Below, one piece after another: positions 13,101 through 20,763 of a stretch of 64,000 nt of DNA. The position numbers were made by a program, and so were the translations under genes. Each line of letters starts with the position of its first letter. Positions within the stretch are counted from its first letter, which is position 1. This DNA comes from Gari tellinella (Eukaryota; Mollusca; Bivalvia; Cardiida; Psammobiidae), in NCBI GenBank assembly GCA_922989275.2, contig OV277871.1:63137848-63201847 (forward strand), written 5' to 3'. Under the pieces are notes generated by a model that was given only the letters and a program-made list of their open reading frames with translations, made no database searches and was not told the origin of the DNA.

Positions 13101-13329
13101 TGGCCATATATTTTGAAAATGACCCACTGTTTTGAGTGGTAATAGGTCAAAATGACCCATAAAGTAAGGATTCTAGCCTAAATCTGATTACCTTGACAAC
13201 ACCTTTTACATAGCCATGCCTCTCTGCAAAGTCTACAGCTCTGAGAGCTGCTTTTCCCTTTCGGTGTTTAGTATGTGCCTTGAAGACACTTCCAGGACCC
13301 TTACGCTGGGATCTGATAACACGGCCCAT
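4014..13329 (-). CDS. RPL8: 60S ribosomal protein L8 (uL2 family), partial: C-terminal exon outside window
   Basis: Large-subunit cytosolic ribosomal protein of the uL2 family, which binds 28S rRNA near the peptidyl-transferase centre. Four coding exons on the minus strand (13192-13329, 9425-9566, 4919-5137, 4014-4129) join in phases 0, 1 and 1 to give 205 codons that match animal RPL8 almost without gaps. Recognisable segments include [16 protein letters not shown] at residue 1, [11 protein letters not shown] near 30, [19 protein letters not shown] near 50, [13 protein letters not shown] near 125 and [10 protein letters not shown] near 169. All introns have GT donors and AG acceptors. The protein is normally about 257 residues. 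The last ~52, including the conserved GGGNHQH segment, are not found in 1-4013, so the final exon lies off the left edge after an intron of more than 4 kb. An acceptor 7 bases before the ATG suggests a 5' UTR intron, as is common in ribosomal protein genes. I did not find the noncoding first exon. Confidence 0.97.
4177..4626. mobile_element. CAGGGCTGC-ended TIR element (family B) split by a SINE
   Basis: The left end CAGGGCTGCAATTTCTTAAA and right end ATGGCAGCCCTG form the TIR seen also at 22604-22847 and 34957-35210. The interior has the AAAGTAAAGCAGAATGCGCC hairpin core, broken by a tRNA-type SINE (4241-4519). It lies in RPL8 intron 3. Confidence 0.75.
4241..4519 (-). mobile_element. tRNA-derived SINE, minus strand
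   Basis: On the minus strand the head reads TTTGGTGTCGGTGGTAAGGA with a B-box GGTTCGAGCCC, then a body containing CACCCAGGTGATTTAAATGG and GTACC, a motif of bivalve SINE central domains. A 9-bp target duplication AAAGTAAAG flanks it (4232-4240 and 4520-4528). Confidence 0.8.
4919..5137 (-). CDS. RPL8: RPL8 coding exon 3 (72 codons plus split codons)
   Basis: Acceptor TTTTACAG|CCAGTT and donor GTTGTTG|GTAAGT. It encodes [12 protein letters not shown] through SANRAVV, including the conserved [13 protein letters not shown] and [10 protein letters not shown] segments. A second AG lies 9 bases inside the exon (TTTACAG|ATCGG). It would leave the frame intact but remove conserved residues, so the upstream AG is chosen. 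Confidence 0.97.
5192..5413. mobile_element. TTAA-bounded short element (family E)
   Basis: It begins TTAACTCATTGAGCCCTAG and ends TTTCAGGGGATAATGTGTTAA, with a decayed hairpin (CCTGATCA-type) inside. The same outer sequence (CCTGAAACTTC...GGACAAT) occurs inverted at 32337-32587. Confidence 0.6.
5535..6195. other. RPL8 intron 3 DNA with a CCAGATAAGAGGGAGT repeat fragment
   Basis: GGGCTCCAGATAAGAGGGAG at 5538, with AGCACCAAATCCT nearby, is an end of family F (compare 8945 and 23020-23040). Nothing else was recognised up to 6195. Confidence 0.45.
6196..8860 (-). mobile_element. Mollusc-type AGCTCACC repeat with internal ~318-bp units, interrupted by a hAT-like element
   Basis: The outer ends are GAGCCCCATGGGGCATATTT with CGCTCACCTG on the left, and AGCTCACCTTGGCACGTAGC with CAGGTGAGCT on the right. 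Inside, AGCTCTGGCCATATTAGT recurs at about 6359, 6678 and 6931, and GACCCC.GGGC.GG blocks recur. This is the inverse orientation of the copy at 40688-42292. A 1310-bp element (7436-8745) sits inside it. Confidence 0.8.
7436..8745. mobile_element. Non-autonomous hAT-like element, 1310 bp
   Basis: The ends are TAGGGATGTCAACGAATACC and, read inward from the right, TAGAGATGTCAACGAATACC. Subterminal CCGAATATTCG motifs are repeated on both sides. The flanks are GTAAAAAA (7428-7435) and GTAAAAAT (8746-8753), an 8-bp target duplication with one change. No transposase ORF is present. Confidence 0.88.
8861..9424. other. RPL8 intron 2, 3' part
   Basis: A family F fragment lies at about 8945-9030 (CCAGATAAGAGGGAGTAAAC, CAGCACCAAATCCTAAGG). 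Nothing further was recognised before exon 2. Confidence 0.45.
9425..9566 (-). CDS. RPL8: RPL8 coding exon 2 (47 codons + 1 base)
   Basis: Acceptor GATTGCAG|GACATC and donor AAGAAAG|GTATGC. It encodes [14 protein letters not shown] through [10 protein letters not shown], in the order expected for RPL8. The phase-1 end joins exon 3 to form a GCC alanine codon. Confidence 0.97.
9710..10112. mobile_element. CAGGGTTCATACAGG TIR element, 403 bp
   Basis: Inverted ends CAGGGTTCATACAGG and CCTGTATGAACCCTG, flanked by TTCAA on both sides (9705-9709, 10113-10117), a 5-bp target duplication. Subterminal TTCAAGGGCTTTTCAAAG / CTTTTCAAGGAAAATTTT match in inverted order. No ORF. Confidence 0.85.
10113..10954. 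other. RPL8 intron 1 AT-rich DNA
   Basis: No gene, RNA or delimited repeat was recognised. Confidence 0.45.
10955..11175 (-). mobile_element. tRNA-derived SINE, minus strand (same family as 35748-35995)
   Basis: On the minus strand: ATAGCGCAGTTAGTATAGTG as A-box region, GGTTCGAGACCC as B-box, then a body with GTCAATCCATAACGCAGT and TATGTTTAGTC. The plus-strand copy near 35750 carries the same order of blocks. The cloverleaf does not fold as a tRNA. Confidence 0.75.
11176..11956. other. RPL8 intron 1 DNA, partly GC-richer, unrecognised
   Basis: 11230-11440 is GC-richer than its surroundings. AGGTTGAGGA (11313) and TCCTCAACCT (11443) form a short inverted pair about 130 bases apart. At 11578-11632, CAAGGGAACAGGCATCAAAT and neighbouring bases resemble the 9710-10112 element. 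Identity unknown. Confidence 0.35.
11965..12802. mobile_element. Non-autonomous hAT-like element, 838 bp
   Basis: It begins TAGGACTGCAACGGTTCACC and ends GAACCGTGAAAGCCCTA. The exact 8-bp target duplication GTAAATAC flanks it (11957-11964, 12803-12810). Subterminal CGGTTCG-type motifs occur at both ends. No transposase ORF. Confidence 0.92.
12840..12985 (+). pseudogene. Fragment of a ZNF862-like / hAT-transposase-derived N-terminal zinc-binding domain
   Basis: The frame starting near 12864 reads [16 protein letters not shown] then [17 protein letters not shown]. This matches the W..Y....MFCxxC......F..G...F pattern of TTF-type domains found before DUF4371/hAT dimerisation regions. Only about 40 codons remain, followed by a 104-bp duplication out of frame. 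Confidence 0.55.
12882..13089. repeat. Perfect 104-bp tandem duplication
   Basis: 12882-12985 and 12986-13089 read identically by eye. 104 is not a multiple of three, so the embedded coding fragment is broken. The identity implies recent origin, or an assembly artefact. Confidence 0.93.
13192..13329 (-). CDS. RPL8: RPL8 coding exon 1 (46 codons)
   Basis: Starts at ATG 13329-13327 and ends AAG|GTAATC in phase 0. It encodes the N-terminus [19 protein letters not shown] through KGVVK. The bases just upstream read TTTTCAG|GTGAACA before the ATG, so 13330-13336 is probably the start of an exon whose 5' UTR continues in an upstream noncoding exon. Confidence 0.97.
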
Positions 13330-13336
13330 TGTTCAC

Positions 13337-13718
13337 CTGAAAATTCAGAATAAATAACTGAGATTATTCACTTTTAGCAACATCACACTTTTAAGTTTGC
13401 CACTTGAAAGGTCTGCAATTTGAAAGATGCACTCAGTCTATTCAGATTTAGATTACCTAACATGTTGAACTTGACTCTTTCCCCCACAATGTGACATAAA
13501 CCCGTTTTATTAAAGGTGTTTTCTAATTTACTTTAAACCTGCTTAAAAAAGTCTCCGGTCTTCACACTAGAAACATGCTATACCAAATACCATCCACCTT
13601 CACAATCTATTCTCTTTTTCCAGTCATCCAGGTATTTTATGTCTTGTGCATACTCTCAGTCCTACTCAGAGAAAACTAGCTTATAAATCATTAAATGTAT
13701 AGATGTCGTTTTTTTTTT
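13337..13718. other. RPL8 5' UTR intron, first part
   Basis: Upstream of RPL8 exon 1 on the minus strand. No repeat or noncoding first exon could be recognised. Confidence 0.4.
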
Positions 13719-14682
13719 GTCCGAGTCAGTGTTTTCTCCAGCCTGCGCCCTTACGTTTTATAGCACACATAAATCACTAAGAACGCACTTGCGCACTTAC
13801 CCGGGGTCCTTTAGGGCGCACTCGCGGTTATAAATGACCATGGTTGTTTTCAATGGGCAATCCAAAATTTATAGCGGTTCGAACTCTATTTTGGAATTCC
13901 TCAAGATTGTACTTATAGCTATATAAAGTTCTAATAATAAACATAAAATGAAACCGAGACTGTTCTCCATTTACGCAACATGATCGTCTACGCGCTTTGT
14001 GCAATTAAATTGCACTCCATTTCCAAGCTTCTAGAATGAGCATAATGCAGGTAGAATGCGGGACCAGTTAAAAAATATCGGTATCGCATGAAAATGAATC
14101 CATATCTATCAAATTCGACAATGTATCTTCCCAAGATGATTTAAAACGATTGCTTTTAATAGAATGAACAATAAGATCCGAGTGCCTAAAGAGCTCTGAG
14201 CGCGAGATAAATACTTGTTATTTGAAAAATTCGAAAAACTACCGAAAATCGGAATAGGGAGCTGTACAATGGTCCGGCAAACGATTGTCCCGGAATAATT
14301 ACAATTGATACCCCTCTAGGCAATAATTGAAATATATATGTATGGCAGAGTCGAGACGGTGCATTGATCGAGTGGAAAATATTGAGTTTTGTACATATGA
14401 AACAAAACAGACGCACGGTCGGTAGATGTAGTTTAATCTCAAAATAAAAGTATCCCAAACCTTATTGAAAAGTCTAAACAAAATGTCGCAATGAGATTTT
14501 CCAACTCGGACTCGTTAAAAAATGTTTCATTGAAAGTAGCTTTACCATGTTGACATGCTTAATACGAACGGAAAAAATAATCACTGGCTGAATAACAACA
14601 CAGACACGAAAACCTTGTTTTGTTCAGTTCGTGAAGAATTAGACAAACCCCAGCCTGATGTCAGTAACACGTAACTTCAAGG

Positions 14683-16062
14683 CAGTGTTTTTTCACCACT
14701 TTGGGAATGAGTTGGTACCCCTTCAATTGGGAAAAATATGCCCTAAAACGGCGCAAAATACTTGGTTTTGGGAAAAAATTGAGTCGTAAAAGTAGAGGTG
14801 GGTACCGCGGAAAATAAAAAACCATGGTGTACCACGGTTTTTAGATAAATACCACGGTATGTACCACGGTTAACCACCATTTAACCCTATATACTATCAA
14901 ATAGACAGGGTGAGATATGGCTGTAGCTCCTAGAGCTGGGTACTGAATGTTCACGTTCAAGCAATAAAAATATCAACGAGTAACAGCCCACAAACAGTTG
15001 TAACTATCAAACTGTTTCTGAAATACAACTTTAAAAAATCATCAAACCCAACGATTTACTTTGAACAACCATCACCGTGAATGAATGGATTTGTCATTCT
15101 GTCTATTTCTATCTATAGATAATGCCGGACTTCACTTTCATTTAATATCGGCATGGAGGTTTCTTTCTTCATCACATGCACGAACACAAATGACAACGTA
15201 ATAAGAACACATGCAAAATAAACAAAAGAATGGTTGTCAATTTTATTTAACCTTGTTTTATGGCGAAACCCGACATCAAATCTATCAAAAGTCTGCTTTG
15301 GCTGTCATTCAATTGTTTGTTATTTTCCGAACAATGAATGTATCAACTGTACGATAAATACGATTGGTCAAATATCCGGCTGTTTACTGTAGGTAGTGCA
15401 ACATAACCAATCAGCAAGCGTTTCTCATAGGCAACGTCATTCAGTGTGAATCGCATGTTATCGTTGTAAGTAAAAGTAAATAATCTCCTCTATTGTTCAA
15501 TCAAAGCTTCGAAGCTCGGTCAAAAACAACCACTTCAGATACGATTTAAAATGATCATTTCAGTTGACAGTCGGTTTATAATGATAAAAATAGCCTGTAT
15601 GAAATAATTGCAGCCTAATTAGGAATAAAACTTTACGAGAATAGGATTTTTTCTTGAAAATATCACATTGAGAATGGGTCCATTGACATGACCCGGGATA
15701 ACGTCAGAATAAGATCTGAATCGGGACGAAAGTATCCTCCAATTCTTACAAGGATAAACACTTCCAAAATTTTAATGTATTTATCAAGCTAAGGCTTTAG
15801 TTTCATCTTAAATCATACTATTTTTATTATTGTCCGTTTTTTATTCAATAAAAAACTTCTATAAAATTACAAGTAAAAAACCGGTCTTCTCAGGAAAAAA
15901 CCATGGTTCGTACCACGGCCGCTTCGTACCGTGGTTTACCGGTTAAACCGCACCACCTCTACGTAAAAGGCTCATTTTGGGAAAAAATCGTGCCGTGAAA
16001 TGCTCATTTTGGGAAAAAAGTCCTTGATTTCAATTGGGATCGAGTCCCCAAAAAAAACGCTG
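14683..16062. mobile_element. ~203-bp MITE with CAGTGTTTTTT ends, split by a hAT-like element
   Basis: It starts CAGTGTTTTTTCACCACTTT and ends CCCCAAAAAAAACGCTG, flanked by CAAGG on both sides (14678-14682, 16063-16067). TTTTGGGAAAAAA occurs several times inside. Removing the inner 1169-bp element and one 8-bp duplication leaves a compact element of about 203 bp. Confidence 0.82.
14793..15961. mobile_element. Non-autonomous hAT-like element, 1169 bp
   Basis: It starts TAGAGGTGGGTACCGCGG and ends AAACCGCACCACCTCTA. The exact 8-bp target duplication CGTAAAAG flanks it (14785-14792, 15962-15969). Subterminal ACCACGGT repeats occur in both arms. No transposase ORF. Confidence 0.93.
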
Positions 16063-16430
16063 CAAGGAAAGCAGATCGACTCTACATTTGCCTAAATTAA
16101 CAGTGGTACGATTTGCTATGACCGATTCATACATGAAACAAATCAAAACATTTTATGATAATTGAAAAGCATTCTCTTTTCCAGTGTGACGTCATACCCC
16201 CTTTATTTACACTTAGCGAGCATGCGCACTCCGGGACAACAAACCCGAAATCTACATAAGTTTGTGCAGCAGGGTGTTTAATCTCATTCTTTGTTACTCA
16301 TTATTATCTGAATAGGTCCTATGAATACTACGAAGGTCTTACATAAGTTGCAAAAAGTGTGATTTTACCGAAAATTAGAATTAATTTTTTCTCCGAATAA
16401 GACCGTCGCCATCCGAATGAAGGACCAGTG

Positions 16431-17728
16431 TTTTCTCGAGAGCGCGTTTTTGGCGCAGAAAATTCACGTTTGGCGCAACCAAATTTGTAACCTGCGATTT
16501 TCTTGACGCAACAATATTTCAGCCCTAAATTGTATCTTTAACTCCGAAGAAATTGCCATCTTATAAACCGAAAGTCGGCGTCGAGAAGCAGTGATTCTGT
16601 TTACTTGTTGCTCTTATTCTGCGCATGCGTGAGCACCTTGCTGGCCTCAATTCCGGTAGCCTGGTTCCCTGTCTTCATCACATTCGGGAACCTGACTAAA
16701 ATTACGGTGCAATTTCCCGTTCAAGTTACGTATCTCGGTACGGCTTCGACGATTTCAAACCAATGAATAGTTATCAGTAAACGTTGAATATTTTATTACC
16801 TTCGATCCAATACGATTGTTTCTTATAAATAAAGACGTGCAACTCAAATAATAATCTTCAATTATCAAATTGTGTGGAATTATAACTGCTACAGAATATA
16901 ATCCGACATACGTTCCAGTACCCGGACAATATTAAAACGTCTTCCCGCAATATGTCAAGTTGAATAAAACTTTACGAAAGCTCCGAAGCAACGGAGACAA
17001 ACTGCATTTTAATAAAAAAAGATAACTCTGATTACGGTGCTGATCGTAATAAATCAATGCCTTGAAGCAGAAAAGAATCAAACAAGTGAAGAAACTGCAT
17101 CCAAAACAGCGTCGGCAGCGAACCCGGTAACGAACTGCATGCATGGCTTGAGAAAAACTTTCGGCTACGGTATGAAAGTGGCAAAAACGGGAAAATCCAG
17201 AAAAAGACTGATATTCTTTCAGTAGATGTGAGCTAAACTATTTGTTTCAGTCAAGAAAAACACAAGTATTACTAGTAGCTGTTTCTGACTTGGAGTTTCA
17301 CTCTCATCATGGAGAAATGACAAATTTCATTTCTCCATGCTCTCATTGAAACTTTCTGTAAGTTTAAAGTGAGAGACAGGCCGAACGTTGAATTTCTGTT
17401 GAATTATGATTATTACCTGCATTAAAAATTTTCAAGTTAATTAACACTCTCCTATACACCTTTGAAGGTCTTCTACACCTTGCTAACAGAGCAGACCATT
17501 ACCAAACAGATGTTAAAGCTACACTACTTTCTCATAGATCATAATAACTTAGAACCTGTTCTGCTAACACTTCAAACCAACGTGCATAATCAGTTGTAAC
17601 AACTTATATGCATTAATTAAGATAATTCAAGTCAGAAATATATATGACCCCTGATTTTTCTAAATGACCCCCACTTTTTTAAACAGGGGGTCAAACTTGA
17701 CCCCCTAAATTTTGGCTCTAGAGAAAAC
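16431..17728. mobile_element. Putative TIR element with CAGTGTTTTCTC ends, 1.3 kb
   Basis: CAGTGTTTTCTCGAGAGCG at 16431 pairs with GCTCTAGAGAAAACACTG ending at 17728. AGGACC occurs just outside on the left and six bases outside on the right, so the exact duplication is unclear. Inside, 17305-17340 holds a small hairpin with CATGGAGAAATGA arms. Confidence 0.55.
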
Positions 17729-17811
17729 ACTGACTTAGGACCGTTGGAAAAGAGAATTAGAGACCGTTTAGTTAACTTTAAATCAGTATATTAAATAAGT
17801 AAAGTATTATT

Positions 17812-18711
17812 CAGGGTTATAGATAAGGTTTTGCATTAATTGGGTATTTACTCCCTCTATTTTCTAAGAATTGGGTTTTCTGAATTTCAATTGAGTATCC
17901 AAAAAACCGTTACTCCATCAATTTGATATGAATTGCTTTTTTACTCTATTTTTTTTTTCATTTAATACAAAACACAAGCTGATTGTTTGATGTACTGTAC
18001 CCTCGTTTGCCCACACTCGATAATTTCAGTTTCGATCTCATTTCAACACAAATGCAACAGCTCATGTTTGTGTTGGAAAACTAGGATTCATTAATTTCCA
18101 GCCATGAAAACTTTAAAAGCCATTCCAGGATTCCTTTACCGTAACTTTGCTAACTTTAGCACTGTCGTGTTTCTTTGGTGACTTACAGATTCGGGACAAA
18201 AGATCGTCGATTATGTCGGTAACATTAAACAACCTCTTTTTTGGCTGTTACATGCATCATTCAAAATTTCATTTACGACACCGTTACAAATTATTTCTGG
18301 TTCGTTCGCGGAAGGCTGAACGTAATTGAATAATGTGGGGTTTTTTGTTGCGCTTTTTCCGTCCGCGCGATGCCATTTTGACAGAAGAAATTCTGGCAGA
18401 CGATGTGACTGGTTTACTAATTAAACGAGCTAACAAAAAGCGGCGCTGTATAAATTTGATAGGCTATTACTTGGAAATAAATAACCAGTCTAACCGGTGT
18501 ATCGGTAAAATATTTACCCGGTGTCGAAGTAAACATCCCGTCATTAAAATTGAGAAATGCGACTTATTGCGTACGATACGCGCCTGCTTGAATTCTTTTG
18601 CGTAAACCCTTTCAATAATTGATTTTCAGTACGCATGGATTTGAAAGTAATTGCTTTTCTACTGTATTTAATTGCGTATTTACGCAAATACGCGCCTTAT
18701 CTATAACCCTG
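17812..18711. mobile_element. CAGGGTTATAGATAAGG TIR element, 900 bp
   Basis: Ends CAGGGTTATAGATAAGG and CCTTATCTATAACCCTG. ATTATT borders both ends, consistent with a short target duplication. A 90-codon ORF inside (18333-18605) resembles nothing I know and is probably chance. Confidence 0.82.
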
Positions 18712-18815
18712 ATTATTATTACAAAGTTTGAACAGTTTTTTAAAAAGGCCCCCCTAAACCGTTACCCATGGGCCCTCAAGGGCCCCCTGTGTGCAAAGGC
18801 TGGAGAAAACTGAGT

Positions 18816-19814
18816 CAGGGTTCGACATTAACTTTTTTTTTCACTAGACATTCGGTCTTGTAGCCTGCAAACATTACTAGACCAGACCAAAAAGTTGGTA
18901 GACCAAACAGAAACAACTGAATCTTTGGTAAACTTCAATAATTTCGCAAAGCTTTCTCTGTCTTTTTTGCTTTTCATAGCGTGTCTTTGACTCCGCCGTA
19001 GCTGTATTCGCCCCTTTCTCTTCCTTTTTCTTACCATTAAAACCGAAGCTGAATAAATCTGACATGATTTGACGTTACGATGTACACAAACAAAAAAGCG
19101 TTCGCTGAATGTCGTACTTATACTTGGCAGAAAAATGTATATTTTCGTTAACAAAACAAATAATATATCAGAATTGGGATTGATTTCGGTTTCGCACGTA
19201 AAAATTGATACAAAATAATTGCATTGAAGATACTTACGACAATCATGGTAGTGAAAAGCGTGGGAAAGTGTAATATCCGGTAACTACCGAGAAATATCGG
19301 TTCGCAGAATAAATTGTCATTTTCAATCCAAAAAACTGAGACTGCAGTTACCTTTTCGGATATTGTACCTTTCTAATTAAAAATGATCAATTCTAAAAAC
19401 ATTCAAAACGTAACTGTTATCAACACAATCAGGTGTTTTAAGTATAGCGCGAGATGATCAATTAATCACACCGATATTTTTCGTAACTGAACCGGATTTT
19501 ACTCATCGCCCGAATTACTGCGGGATAGTTACTACTGCTAATTTTAGAACAAGGATTTCCCTACTGCGTGCTTTATTTAGATGCGGAAACAGTTTTGAGG
19601 TCTGAGCAACCTACTTGTCTGAAACCACAGTGGCGAACTGGGTAGGATTTTTAGCTTGAACATAATGATGTCATTTTCTAAATGCGTGAATTTAAAAAAA
19701 ATCATCCTCAGATTTTAACTAGACCATTCGGGTTAGTAACTGCGAGGGATCACTAGACCTAACATCGCCGTTACTAGTGAATGTCTATCGGACGTAGGCC
19801 AATGTCGAACCCTG
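18816..19814. mobile_element. CAGGGTTCGACATT TIR element, 999 bp
   Basis: Ends CAGGGTTCGACATTAAC and, at the right, AATGTCGAACCCTG, with CACTAGACATTCGG and TAGTGAATGTCTATCGGACG as inverted subterminal blocks. The 5-bp target duplication TGAGT flanks it (18811-18815, 19815-19819). Confidence 0.87.
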
Positions 19815-19819
19815 TGAGT

Positions 19820-20549
19820 GCGCGTGATCGGTAAGTGTAAACAAACCGAGGGATGCCGAATGAAGGGTGTGTGACGTAGCACTGGAAAAGAGAATGCAGA
19901 GTGATGTGATTAAGATTGTGATGATGATGATCAATCAACAAGGCTACCACATAACTTGATAAATCACAACAGAAATAGTAGGCCTACATACTAATTGTTT
20001 TTGATCAAACAAACGCATGTGACAAATTCACAAACTGAACTGAAATTAGTATGTGTATTGTTTAACTTTCCATAATATATGATTCGGTAACAAACGTGTC
20101 AGTCACCAGGGTTTATCCTCAAGAGCATAGAGTAGGAAGAGGTATGCAACGGGAACAATCACGCAAATCAAAACCATATATTTAGATAAAGCTGACAAGG
20201 ACAATGGTGTTTCACTAATTGTCATCGATAGCTGTAAGGTTTTAAGTAATTGACCACATTTTCAGCGATAGATGTTACGTGTAAAGTATAGATATTTCAG
20301 GATTTCTTTCAGGCAAACTATCAAACATCTAGTTACCGTCACGGCCGCAAAAAAAGAGGAAGTCGATTCACCGACGATATTAGATGTCGTAAATAAAGAA
20401 TCACTCTTGCTTTTTAAAACTGAATTTAACTTTCATAAAAAGATTGTTCTTTATAACCATCTGATCACCTTATTGAACTAAATGACATTGAGCGAGTACA
20501 AATTTATATGTAATTATTTTTTTCCGCTAGCAAATATTTTACGACAGTG
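19820..20549. other. Intergenic DNA upstream of UXS1
   Basis: 19866-19890 on the minus strand (GCATTCTCTTTTCCAGTGCT) resembles 16170-16190 on the plus strand, hinting at an inverted pair of an older element. No gene was recognised. Confidence 0.4.
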
Positions 20550-20681
20550 TGTTGCATTCAGTGTGTTGCATTCGGAAAACCTCGGCTGTATAAGTCCCGT
20601 CGCAACATGTCAAGCATTCAAGAGTGACACATAAAATAGTAGCGAACAAAATATACTAGTTGTTGCTGTTTATTCAGTGTT
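20550..20681 (+). promoter_or_regulatory. Putative UXS1 core promoter and 5' UTR with a short upstream ORF
   Basis: A TATAAG at 20589-20594 lies about 90 bases before the ATG, in a locally GC-richer patch. Just upstream, CAGTGTGTTGCATT is repeated twice in tandem. If transcription starts about 25-30 bases after the TATA-like box, a short ORF (ATG 20607, TGA 20625-20627, six residues) may fall in the 5' UTR. No transcript evidence is available. Confidence 0.4.
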
Positions 20682-20763
20682 ATGCTGCAGAATAGAGTGT
20701 GTGTGAAAAAGATGAAATCGCCCAAGTTTTTAGCCGCAGTTGTGATAGCTGCATGCGTACTAT
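20682..20763 (+). CDS. UXS1: UXS1 coding exon 1
   Basis: ATG at 20682 followed by 27 codons and one base, with donor CTAT|GTAAGT. It encodes a basic tail ([12 protein letters not shown]) and the first half of the membrane anchor. A second in-frame ATG at 20712 has an A at -3 and is a possible alternative start. The first ATG resembles the length of the vertebrate N-terminus better. Confidence 0.85.

Larger units (their letters stand above)
13727..18812. mobile_element. Possible outer TIR element (5.1 kb) containing nested insertions
   Basis: CAGTGTTTTCTCCAGCC at 13727 is matched inverted by GGCTGGAGAAAACTG ending at 18812. Flanking GAGT on both sides could be a short duplication, but no clear target duplication is seen. 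At least four other TIR elements lie inside. Related ends occur at 16431 and 17728. Confidence 0.4.

Noticed and set aside
18333..18605. 90-codon ORF as a gene
   Set aside because: It lies within a 900-bp TIR element and shows no recognisable domain. Likely chance.
19215..19260. Minus-strand TOP-like start with donor GTAAGTATC as the RPL8 noncoding first exon
   Set aside because: A CTTTTC-type start and a donor are present, but they lie inside the 999-bp TIR element 18816-19814 and include an extra ATG. Not supported without transcripts.
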